A stretch of DNA of 34,582 bases from an uncultured Bacilli bacterium (GTDB lineage: Bacteria > Bacillota_I > Bacilli_A > RF39 > UBA660), in NCBI GenBank assembly GCA_947601485.1, contig CANQGF010000007.1, positions 1 through 34,582 of the forward strand, read 5' to 3'. Each line of letters starts with the position of its first letter. The first letter of the stretch is position 1. The notes beneath the pieces were generated by a model, which was not told the origin of the DNA, did no database searches, and saw nothing but the letters and a program-made list of their open reading frames with translations. Made by a program: the position numbers and the translations under genes. Below are positions 15,880 through 22,643 of the stretch, piece after piece.

Positions 15880-16509
15880 ATGAGTAATAATAAAAAGTTT
15901 GTTGTAGATGCTAATTTTATTAGAGAAGCTTATAATTTAAACTTATCTTTAATTGAATTTTTATTATTACTTTATTTTGATAATGCTGATGATTTAACTT
16001 TTGATTTAGATAAAATTAGTCAAAAATTAAAAATATCAACTAATGATATTTTATTTGCTTTTAATAATTTAATTAGTAAAAAATTGATTACTATGGTTAG
16101 TGAAAAAAATGAAGTTGGTAAAAGATATGATAAAGTATTACTTGAAGGATTCTATAAAAGTTTAGAAGAAGATATGCGAAAAGAGAAAAATCAAAATATT
16201 AAAGAAGATATTTTTACTAAATTTGAAAAGGAATTTAAAAGACCCCTTGCCGGCATGGAAATTGAGATTATTAAAGCTTGGAGTGAAAAAATGTATGATG
16301 AAAGCCTTATTTTAAGAGCGTTAGAAGAAGCTATTTATAATGGAGCCACTAATATTAGATATATTGATACCATTTTATATGAATGGAGTAAAAAAGGGTA
16401 TAAAACTAGAGAAGATGTAGAAAATGGTTTAAAAAAACCTTATGAAAATAAAAAATTAGAAGAAACAAGTATAATAGATTTTAATTGGTTAGATGATTAT
16501 GATAAGTAG
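15880..16509 (+). CDS. dnaD: DnaD-family primosome protein
   Basis: A 209-residue DnaD-like protein, which in low-GC Gram-positives acts in replication initiation and restart by loading helicase with DnaB and DnaI. Residues of about 1-95 form a winged-helix domain. The C-terminal DnaD/DnaB-II domain (about 110-180) has FEKEFKRPLAGMEIEII and the signature GATNIRYIDTILYEWSKKG (155-173; the canonical form has Y-x-x-x-I-L-x-x-W). The start has a strong GGGAGG Shine-Dalgarno. The gene overlaps nth by up to 17 bases, as dnaD-nth pairing is conserved in Bacilli, including B. subtilis. Confidence 0.93.
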   Translation: MSNNKKFVVDANFIREAYNLNLSLIEFLLLLYFDNADDLTFDLDKISQKLKISTNDILFAFNNLISKKLITMVSEKNEVGKRYDKVLLEGFYKSLEEDMRKEKNQNIKEDIFTKFEKEFKRPLAGMEIEIIKAWSEKMYDESLILRALEEAIYNGATNIRYIDTILYEWSKKGYKTREDVENGLKKPYENKKLEETSIIDFNWLDDYDK

Positions 16510-17128
16510 TAATGAAGTAATTGAAAAATTAGATAAATTAATTCCTAATCCTAAATGTGAACTTAATTACACAAAAGATTATGAACTTTTAATAGCTACC
16601 ATTTTATCCGCTCAATCAACTGATAAAAGAGTCAATATGGTAACAGATATTTTGTTTAAAAAATATTCTTTAGAAGATTTAGCTAAAATATCTAATAAAG
16701 AAATTGAAGATATTATAAGGCCAGTTGGAACATATATGAGAAAAGCCGAATATATTAAAAAAGTTGCTCAAAGCTTATTAAAAGATTTTAATGGTATTGT
16801 TCCAAATAATCGTGAATATTTAGAATCTTTACCGGGAGTAGGCCGAAAAACCACTAATGTTGTTTTATCAAATTTATATAATGTACCTGCGATTGCCGTT
16901 GATACTCATGTAAGTAGAGTAGCAGTTAGATTAGGTTTGGCAAAAGAAAATGATGATGTTTTAACTATTGAAAAAAAGCTAATGAAAAAGTTTCCTAAAG
17001 ATCACTGGAGTAGACTACACCATCAATTAGTTTTGTTTGGAAGATATACTTGTAAAAGTCAAAAACCACTCTGTAATGAATGTCTTTTTAAAGAAAAATG
17101 TCGCTTCTATAAAAAGATAATTCAATAA
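16493..17128 (+). CDS. nth: Endonuclease III
   Basis: An iron-sulfur DNA glycosylase/AP lyase that removes oxidised pyrimidines, 211 residues. The helix-hairpin-helix LPGVGRKT (113-120) carries the catalytic Lys119, and VDTHV carries the catalytic Asp137. The 4Fe-4S loop C187-x6-C194-x2-C197-x5-C203 is complete. The start overlaps the end of dnaD. ATG codons at 16493 and 16499 are both possible and neither has a strong Shine-Dalgarno, so translation is probably coupled to dnaD. It is the last gene of the mutM-cca-dnaD-nth set. Confidence 0.96.
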   Translation: MIMISSNEVIEKLDKLIPNPKCELNYTKDYELLIATILSAQSTDKRVNMVTDILFKKYSLEDLAKISNKEIEDIIRPVGTYMRKAEYIKKVAQSLLKDFNGIVPNNREYLESLPGVGRKTTNVVLSNLYNVPAIAVDTHVSRVAVRLGLAKENDDVLTIEKKLMKKFPKDHWSRLHHQLVLFGRYTCKSQKPLCNECLFKEKCRFYKKIIQ

Positions 17129-17133
17129 AATAA

Positions 17134-17150
17134 TTTCCATTTTTTGGAAA
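17134..17150. repeat. Inverted repeat upstream of the XRE regulator
   Basis: TTTCC (17134-17138) and GGAAA (17146-17150) lie 7 bases apart, 30 bases before the regulator start. It has no T run on the plus strand. It could be an operator for autoregulation or a weak hairpin between nth and the regulator. Confidence 0.35.
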
Positions 17151-17179
17151 AAGTAGTAAAATTATAGCTGTGGTGCATT

Positions 17180-18316
17180 ATGAATGAGAAGAATATAGGA
17201 AGTTTAATAAGTAATTTAAGAGATGAAAAGGGATTAACACAAAAGGATTTAGCAGATAAATTAAATATTAGTGATAAAGCAATTTCTAAATGGGAGACTG
17301 GTACTAATCTTCCATCGATTGAAATGATTTATAAGATTAGTACTATTTTTCAAGTTCCATTTCCTGATTTATTAAAGATTAGACTTGAAGATGAACATGC
17401 TGATGATAAAACAATTAAAAACATCATGAGTGAATTTGATAAAAATAATAAAAAGAAAGCTAAACATATTAAAATAGCTCTAATTATTGCTGTCTTATTT
17501 ATTGTTTTTCTTATTGGTCTTTATTTTTTCACCAGAACTTACAATCGTTTTAAAGTTTATAATATTATTGTTAACAACGATGATATTTCAGTAAATGGCA
17601 TGTTTGTTGAAACAAGAATAAGAGATGTCATTATTTTAAATAATGTTAGATTAAGAGACAAAAATATAGATTCTAAAGATAATGTTTCTGTAGATATTTA
17701 TTTTTTAGATAAAGATAATGAAGAAAAAGTTATTTACAATACTTCAAACTTAAATGATATTTATTTTTCTAATTATCAGACTTTAGTTAAAATTAACAAT
17801 TTAGGTGAATACATTGATAATTTATATATAAGAATAACTATTATTGACGAAAAAAATAATATTAGTGAATATGAAGGAAAATTAAAATTTGATTTACAGT
17901 TTTCTAATAATAAAATTTATAATGATATATTAAATGTTTCTTATGAAGAAAATAATCAAAATATTTCTTTAAATAATGATGCTATTATTAAAAAATTATT
18001 AAATTATGGCTTTGAAGAAAATAATAGTCTACTTATTAAATCTACTAAAAATTATAAAATGATTTATTATAATAGTGCTAGTAAATTAAGTTACCAATAT
18101 GATAAAAATAAATTATCTTATCATTATACTTATAATCTGAAATCAAAATTATTGAAAGTTGAAATCTTTGATGGAAATAATATTGAAATTGAACATTATA
18201 CTTATGATGGTAATACAGATAAAGTAATTGAGTGTTATATCGGTAGTTGTAATAATTATGATACAGCCATGAAAGTCTTAAATGAAAATATTTTAAATTA
18301 TTTATATGGTAATTAA
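17180..18316 (+). CDS. Membrane-bound XRE-family transcriptional regulator
   Basis: A 378-residue protein with a cytoplasmic DNA-binding head and an extracytoplasmic tail. Residues 7-62 form a classical XRE helix-turn-helix (ISNLRDEKGLTQKDLADKLN, then ISDKAISKWETGTNLPS). A Lys/Asp-rich linker follows, then one membrane segment at about 97-118. Residues of about 120-378 are probably outside the membrane, Asn/Asp/Ile-rich and beta-like, with no recognised domain. This layout suggests signal sensing at the cell surface coupled to DNA binding. The start ATG follows GTGGTG at a short distance. It has its own terminator and no obvious operon partner. The secreted protein encoded next has its own promoter and could be a target, which is inference from position only. 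Confidence 0.82.
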   Translation: MNEKNIGSLISNLRDEKGLTQKDLADKLNISDKAISKWETGTNLPSIEMIYKISTIFQVPFPDLLKIRLEDEHADDKTIKNIMSEFDKNNKKKAKHIKIALIIAVLFIVFLIGLYFFTRTYNRFKVYNIIVNNDDISVNGMFVETRIRDVIILNNVRLRDKNIDSKDNVSVDIYFLDKDNEEKVIYNTSNLNDIYFSNYQTLVKINNLGEYIDNLYIRITIIDEKNNISEYEGKLKFDLQFSNNKIYNDILNVSYEENNQNISLNNDAIIKKLLNYGFEENNSLLIKSTKNYKMIYYNSASKLSYQYDKNKLSYHYTYNLKSKLLKVEIFDGNNIEIEHYTYDGNTDKVIECYIGSCNNYDTAMKVLNENILNYLYGN

Positions 18317-18343
18317 TTCTCGTTTGACGAGAATTAGTTTTTC
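18315..18343 (+). terminator. Terminator of the XRE regulator gene
   Basis: AATTCTCGT (18315-18323) and ACGAGAATT (18327-18335) form a 9-bp stem with a 3-base loop, followed by AGTTTTT. The stem begins within the stop codon. Confidence 0.85.
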
Positions 18344-18356
18344 TCTTCAAAATAGG

Positions 18357-18386
18357 TTGTCAAAATTTGGCGAAAAATATTACAAT
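18357..18386 (+). promoter_or_regulatory. Promoter of the secreted-protein gene
   Basis: TTGTCA (18357-18362), 18-base spacer, TACAAT (18381-18386), 23 bases before the TTG start. Confidence 0.6.
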
Positions 18387-18409
18387 GAACACGGAAAGGA
18401 GTAAGAAGT

Positions 18410-19255
18410 TTGAGGAATGTAAAATTTTTATTTTTTACATTAGCTAGTATGTTATTAGTTATTCCGTTACATGTAAGTGCTGAAAATATTTATCTTACTA
18501 ATAATAACGGAATAGAAATTAGTGAAGAAGATTACAATAATTTTATTAAAATTAAACCATATGAATATATTATGACTATGACAGATCAACAATATAATAA
18601 GCTCAAAAGTCTTGATTATAGTAATATTCAAACTAATACCAAATATATTGAAACAGTGTATAACTCACGTTTAAATATTACCTCTAATAAAGAGATTACC
18701 GAAGAGGCCTTTGAAAGTGATGTTATGCCTATATTAGAAGATCGAGGACAATACGTCGAAACAACAAAGAAGAGACTTGAGTTAGGAGTAGTTGGTGGTT
18801 CTTATTGGAATTTTGTTTCTTTAACTGCTGCTTGGAAAGGTTCACCAGCTGTTCGTTCTTTTGATGTAATTGGTCTTCGCTTTGATGGTGCCGATGTTCG
18901 TAATGGTTCTCAATGGGGTGAGCAAGTCTATTCTGAAAATGGTAAATATACAACAATTACTTACGTTTGGAACGGTACTAATATTAAACGTTTTTCAAAT
19001 GGCTTTGGGATATCAATGAATGTCGTTAATAATGAAAATTTACAATCATTAGTAATGACGATTGAATGTGATATTACACCAACCAAAAACTATACTGATG
19101 TATATGGTTCTTATCAACATGCGGTTACTAATGTGACCCTAGAAGAGTCTCATAATTATGAGCTTGACGGCGGTGGTCTTGGCTATGTCTTTAATTTTCC
19201 ACTTAAGATATCTCAAAAATATGATGGAATGGGCGGAATCCAAATTAACTATTAA
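18410..19255 (+). CDS. Secreted protein of unknown function, TTG start
   Basis: A 281-residue exported protein. The signal peptide covers residues 1-25 (core FLFFTLASMLLVIPL, likely cleavage after VSA). The mature part has a short helical N-terminal section (about 30-85, with EEDYNNFIKIKP and MTDQQYNKL) followed by a beta-rich C-terminal part of about 170 residues with many aromatic and Gly residues. I do not recognise the family. The start is TTG at 18410: GGAAAGGAG lies eight bases upstream, and the first in-frame ATG (residue 15) would cut the signal peptide in half. It is monocistronic, with a promoter at 18357-18386. Three hairpins lie in the 290 bases downstream, before spoIVA. Whether it relates to sporulation is unknown. 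Confidence 0.75.
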   Translation: MRNVKFLFFTLASMLLVIPLHVSAENIYLTNNNGIEISEEDYNNFIKIKPYEYIMTMTDQQYNKLKSLDYSNIQTNTKYIETVYNSRLNITSNKEITEEAFESDVMPILEDRGQYVETTKKRLELGVVGGSYWNFVSLTAAWKGSPAVRSFDVIGLRFDGADVRNGSQWGEQVYSENGKYTTITYVWNGTNIKRFSNGFGISMNVVNNENLQSLVMTIECDITPTKNYTDVYGSYQHAVTNVTLEESHNYELDGGGLGYVFNFPLKISQKYDGMGGIQINY

Positions 19256-19345
19256 AAAGACAATAAAACACTACACACGTGCCAAGTTGTTAAAATTAAA
19301 AATGATATGTTACTCAAATGGATTATTTTTTTCCATATAATAGGT

Positions 19346-19384
19346 TTTGTTTCTTGGCTTATTATATTATATTAAAGAAACAAA
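19346..19384 (+). terminator. Hairpin downstream of the secreted-protein gene
   Basis: TTTGTTTCTT (19346-19355) and AAGAAACAAA (19375-19384) form a perfect 10-bp stem with a 19-base loop. A seven-T run comes about ten bases later, so it is an imperfect terminator or a structured 3' end. Confidence 0.45.
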
Positions 19385-19402
19385 TTAAAATTTATTTTTT
19401 TG

Positions 19403-19439
19403 CCGTAATATTCTAAAATGCAATTTAAGAATGTTACCG
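19403..19439. repeat. Near-perfect inverted repeat upstream of spoIVA
   Basis: CCGTAATATTCT (19403-19414) and AGAATGTTACCG (19428-19439) pair at 11 of 12 positions including one G-T, with a 13-base loop. It could be an operator or an RNA hairpin. Confidence 0.5.
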
Positions 19440-19449
19440 TAGACAAGTT

Positions 19450-19483
19450 TAGGTATAATATTTTTTATGCCTATCTTTTTTTT
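19450..19483 (+). terminator. Terminator upstream of spoIVA
   Basis: TAGGTATAA (19450-19458) pairs with TTATGCCTA (19465-19473), with one G-T pair and a 6-base loop, followed by TC and eight Ts. It is a good intrinsic terminator that insulates spoIVA from transcription coming from the left. Confidence 0.7.
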
Positions 19484-19497
19484 GCTTTAATTTAGGT

Positions 19498-19524
19498 ATA
19501 AAGTTTATTTATTTTACATAGCAT
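19498..19524 (+). promoter_or_regulatory. Candidate sigma-E-type promoter of spoIVA
   Basis: ATA (19498-19500), 16 bases, CATAGCAT (19517-19524) resembles the sigma-E pattern ATA-N16-cATAcanT. The predicted start of transcription falls about 17 bases before the ATG, leaving the AAGGAG site intact. B. subtilis spoIVA is sigma-E dependent; the assignment here is inference. Confidence 0.4.
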
Positions 19525-19547
19525 TAATTAGAAAAAGGAGAAAAGTT

Positions 19548-21026
19548 ATGGAAAATGAAAGTATAATATCTTCGATAGCTAAAAGAGGAAATGGGGAAAT
19601 CTATTTAGGTGTAGTAGGAGCTGTTCGAACTGGTAAATCAACTTTTATTAAAAGATTTATTGAAAATTTAGTTGTTCCTAATATAACTGATGATTTTGAT
19701 AAAAAGAAATGTTTAGATGAAATTCCTCAAAGTGCCGAAGGTAAAACCATTATGACAACTGAGCCTAAATTTGTTCCTTCTAATGGGGCAACGATTAAAG
19801 TTGATAATTTTGAAACGAATATTAAGTTAGTTGACTGTGTTGGATATGTTATTCCGGAGTCTAATGGTTATGAAGATGAAGATGGAAATCCGAGAATGGT
19901 TAAAACGCCATGGTTTCCTGACGCCGTTCCTTTTGTGGAAGCTGCTGAAGTAGGAACGCAAAAAGTTATTAAAGATCATTCTACCATTGGCATAGTAGTT
20001 ACAACTGATGGTTCATTTGGTGAAATCAAAAGAGATAACTATGTGGAAGCTGAAGAAAAGATAGTTGGAGAATTAAAAGATATTGGGAAACCTTTTATTG
20101 TAATTTTAAATACTATTCATCCAACTAATACGGAAACAGTTGAACTTTCAAGAAGTTTAAGTGATGCTTATGATGTTCCCGTTATGCCTATTAATGTTGA
20201 GGCCATGAATGAAAAAGAAATTATGAGTATTCTAAAAAATGCTTTATATGAATTTCCAGTTATGGACATTTTAGTTAATATGCCAGAATGGGTACATGTT
20301 TTACCTATGAATAATGAAATAAAAGTTCATTATTTAGAAAAAATTAAGGAAAGTGTTATCAGTGTTAATAAAGTAAAAGATGTTGATTATATTATTAGTC
20401 ACTTTGAAGATAGTCCGTATATCTCTAAATCATATATTAGTGAACTTGATACTTCAACTGGGACCATTACCATTAATCTAGAAAGTACAAATGAATTATA
20501 TGATGCTACCCTTAAATCATTAATGGGCGAGTCTGCTACGACAAAAGCAGGATTATTAAAAATATTTGCTACTTATAAAGAAAGTAAAGAAGAAACTGAA
20601 CTTATCAGAAGTGCTTTAAAACAAGCTAAAACAACAGGTTATGGTATAGTTTATCCAACACTTAAAGATATGAAATTAGAAACACCAGAAATTGTTAAAC
20701 AAGGAAGTAGATATGGCGTAAAATTAAAAGCTTTAGCGTCAAGTATTCATTTACTTAAAGTTGATGTTGAATCAACATTTGAACCAATTATCGGTAGTGA
20801 AATTCAAAGTAAAGAATTAATAAATTATTTAATGAAAGATTATGAAAATGATCCATCAAGTATTTGGAAGAGTGAAATCTTTGGTCGTAGTTTAGAAGTA
20901 ATTGTTCAAGAAGGTATCCAAGCTAAACTAAATATGATGCCGGATAATACACGTTTCAAACTTGCAAATACAGTTACTAAAATAGTTAATAAAGGATCAA
21001 ATAACTTAATTGCTATTGTTTTATAG
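19548..21026 (+). CDS. spoIVA: Stage IV sporulation protein A (spore coat ATPase)
   Basis: SpoIVA, 492 residues, the same length as in B. subtilis. It is a TRAFAC-derived ATPase that polymerises on the forespore surface, forming the basement layer of the coat and being required for cortex formation. The Walker A loop is G24-AVRT-G29-K30-S31 inside IYLGVVGAVRTGKSTFIKRF. Nearly invariant blocks are PQSAEGKTIMTTEPKFVP, KLVDCVGY (DxxG-like), HSTIGIVVTTDGS, and NTIHPTN in place of an NKxD-type motif. The middle domain has QAKTTGYGIVYPTLKDM, KQGSRYGVKLKALA and SIWKSEIFGRSLEVIVQEGI. The C-terminus NNLIAIVL keeps the membrane-directed tail. Shine-Dalgarno AAGGAG is seven bases before ATG. It is followed by hup, the spoIVA-hbs order of B. 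subtilis. Its partner SpoVM was not found in the window. Confidence 0.98.
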   Translation: MENESIISSIAKRGNGEIYLGVVGAVRTGKSTFIKRFIENLVVPNITDDFDKKKCLDEIPQSAEGKTIMTTEPKFVPSNGATIKVDNFETNIKLVDCVGYVIPESNGYEDEDGNPRMVKTPWFPDAVPFVEAAEVGTQKVIKDHSTIGIVVTTDGSFGEIKRDNYVEAEEKIVGELKDIGKPFIVILNTIHPTNTETVELSRSLSDAYDVPVMPINVEAMNEKEIMSILKNALYEFPVMDILVNMPEWVHVLPMNNEIKVHYLEKIKESVISVNKVKDVDYIISHFEDSPYISKSYISELDTSTGTITINLESTNELYDATLKSLMGESATTKAGLLKIFATYKESKEETELIRSALKQAKTTGYGIVYPTLKDMKLETPEIVKQGSRYGVKLKALASSIHLLKVDVESTFEPIIGSEIQSKELINYLMKDYENDPSSIWKSEIFGRSLEVIVQEGIQAKLNMMPDNTRFKLANTVTKIVNKGSNNLIAIVL

Positions 21027-21088
21027 TTAAAAATATTGTCAAATAAGGCTAAAATTAGCAAAAATCACACTTAATTATTAAATTTTTA

Positions 21089-21117
21089 TTGATTTTACCC
21101 AACTTTTTTGATAATCT
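21089..21117 (+). promoter_or_regulatory. hup promoter
   Basis: TTGATT (21089-21094), 17-base spacer, TAATCT (21112-21117). The leader is about 60 bases, ending in GGAGG. The presence of a vegetative promoter fits constant need for HU outside sporulation. Confidence 0.5.
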
Positions 21118-21182
21118 TATTATGTGAGGACAATAGGTCCAAGCGAAGATAATGTTTATTATTAAATGAGGAGGTAAAAAAC

Positions 21183-21455
21183 ATGTCTAAACAAGAAATA
21201 GTAGAAATGGTTGCAGAACAAGCTGAAATTTCTAAAGCTGCTGCTGGAAGAGCTGTAGATGCAGTTATTGAAGGTATTACAAAAGGCCTTAAAAAAGAAG
21301 GAAAAGTTACTTTTGTAGGTTTTGGTACATTTAGTGCTAAAAAAAGACCTGCTAGAGAAGGTATCAATCCTTTAACTAAAGAACCTTTAAAAATTCCTGC
21401 AAAAACTGTTGCTTCATTTAAAGCTGGTAGCAAATTAAAAGACGCTTTAAACTAA
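21183..21455 (+). CDS. hup: DNA-binding protein HU
   Basis: A 90-residue HU-family nucleoid protein that binds and bends DNA as a dimer. The helical N-terminal half (MSKQEIVEMVAEQAEISKAA) leads into the beta-arm region FVGFGTFSAKKRPAREGINP, with the conserved arm Pro and the FKAGSKLKDALN C-terminus. Composition is rich in Ala and Lys. A very strong GAGGAGG Shine-Dalgarno suggests high expression. The position directly after spoIVA is conserved with B. subtilis hbs. It ends in a good terminator. Confidence 0.97.
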   Translation: MSKQEIVEMVAEQAEISKAAAGRAVDAVIEGITKGLKKEGKVTFVGFGTFSAKKRPAREGINPLTKEPLKIPAKTVASFKAGSKLKDALN

Positions 21456-21478
21456 TAAGTAAAGTTAAGTAAGATAAG

Positions 21479-21501
21479 AGTTAGCATGTGCTAACTTTTT
21501 T
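21479..21501 (+). terminator. hup terminator
   Basis: AGTTAGC (21479-21485) and GCTAACT (21490-21496) form a stem around a 4-base loop, followed by a T run. Confidence 0.88.
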
Positions 21502-21546
21502 GTTTGTAATCGAATTATTTAGCGTATACTATAAATAGTGATTATA

Positions 21547-22560
21547 ATGAGGTTAAAATATAGCTTATTTATTTTAGGGTTGTTATTAATTTTAATACCA
21601 TACTTTATTAATATATATAGTATTTATAGATTAATTAGTGTTCTTTTAGGAATATTTTTAATATTCTTATATTTTATTATAATTAAAAATAAGAGAAATT
21701 TATTATATTTTAGCATCCCTTTTCTTTTACTAATTATAACTTATGGTGGTGATTTTTTAATAACTTATATTTTAAATACAAAACCAATATATGCTATAGA
21801 AAATAAAAGTAATGCCAAAGTTATTACCTATGATAGTCTTTTTTATCGTCTTTTTTGGTGTGATAATAGTTTTATTTTTGACTATAACTATCAAAAAAGT
21901 TTTGCTTGTAATTCTAAATACTTGTTAGAGTTAGATATTAATCAACTATTAAATAATCCTAAAGAAACATTTAAAAAATATCATAATAAGTTTATTAAAG
22001 TTAAAGGAAAGATTAGCAAAATAGATGGCAGTAGTACTTTAGAATTAAAAGCTTATAAAAATGTTGATAATAGTATTAATGGTTATGTTGATTTTAATGA
22101 TGAAAGTAAATTAGTAGTTAATGTTAAAAGTGATATTTTAAATAAATATAAAATTTATGATTATATAACTGTAATAGGTTTAGTCAAAAATTATGATTCA
22201 AATAATATTACTTTAAAAGATACCATAGTAGTAGAAGAAAATTTATATAATGATTATAAAATAGAAGTAATAGAAAAAGATAAGTGTAGTAAAGACAAAA
22301 TAGAATATATGGAGAATTTTTATACATATTGTCTTAATAATATTTATTTGGATTATGGTTTTGATAAATATGAACTTTCTTATGCAATTAAAGATGGTAA
22401 AATAAGTTTAGATGATATATTAAGTGAATCTCAAATTACGGAAAATTATCAAGATAAATTATATATTTTAGATAAGTTTAATATTTTAAGTTGTCATAAT
22501 GGAATAAATTATTTATTAAGTAAAGATGAAAAAATAAACAATAATTTATGTGAAAACTGA
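21547..22560 (+). CDS. Hypothetical membrane protein with possible OB-like region
   Basis: A 337-residue protein. Three membrane segments occupy about residues 4-20, 24-44 and 51-75, and the remaining 260 residues are hydrophilic. Within residues of about 145-230 there is a strand pattern, KFIKVKGKISKIDG...VVNVKSD...YITVIGLVKN...ITLKD, reminiscent of OB-fold membrane-associated proteins (the tRNA_anti-like family); this is a weak structural impression only. Four cysteines in the C-terminal region could form disulfides if it is extracytoplasmic. The start at 21547 (ATG) is preferred to the GTG at 21538, since AGTGAT around that GTG acts as the Shine-Dalgarno. A -10-like TATACT lies just upstream. 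The gene ends with TGA. Confidence 0.68.
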   Translation: MRLKYSLFILGLLLILIPYFINIYSIYRLISVLLGIFLIFLYFIIIKNKRNLLYFSIPFLLLIITYGGDFLITYILNTKPIYAIENKSNAKVITYDSLFYRLFWCDNSFIFDYNYQKSFACNSKYLLELDINQLLNNPKETFKKYHNKFIKVKGKISKIDGSSTLELKAYKNVDNSINGYVDFNDESKLVVNVKSDILNKYKIYDYITVIGLVKNYDSNNITLKDTIVVEENLYNDYKIEVIEKDKCSKDKIEYMENFYTYCLNNIYLDYGFDKYELSYAIKDGKISLDDILSESQITENYQDKLYILDKFNILSCHNGINYLLSKDEKINNNLCEN

Positions 22561-22589
22561 TTGTCAAATTAAGTAAAGTATATTAATTT
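22561..22589 (+). promoter_or_regulatory. Promoter before the 22644 gene
   Basis: TTGTCA (22561-22566), 17-base spacer, TAATTT (22584-22589), starting right after the preceding stop codon. Confidence 0.45.
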
Positions 22590-22597
22590 AGGATATT

Positions 22598-22621
22598 TTT
22601 TAACTTTATATAAAGTTAAAA
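22598..22621. repeat. Perfect 24-bp palindrome in the leader
   Basis: TTTTAACTTTAT and its exact reverse complement abut at 22609/22610. It lies between the promoter and the Shine-Dalgarno of the next gene, where a bound repressor would block elongation or initiation. There is no T run, so it is not a standard terminator. Confidence 0.55.
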
Positions 22622-22643
22622 TAAATATAAGAAGAGGTTAGTT

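Noticed and set aside
18078..18350. 90-residue minus-strand frame over the end of the XRE regulator gene
   Set aside because: It crosses a terminator hairpin, consists mainly of Tyr, Asn and His from AT-rich complement, and has no Shine-Dalgarno.
18410..19255. The secreted protein as a spore coat or cortex enzyme because it lies before spoIVA
   Set aside because: It has its own vegetative-looking promoter and is separated from spoIVA by a terminator; nothing in the protein supports a coat role.
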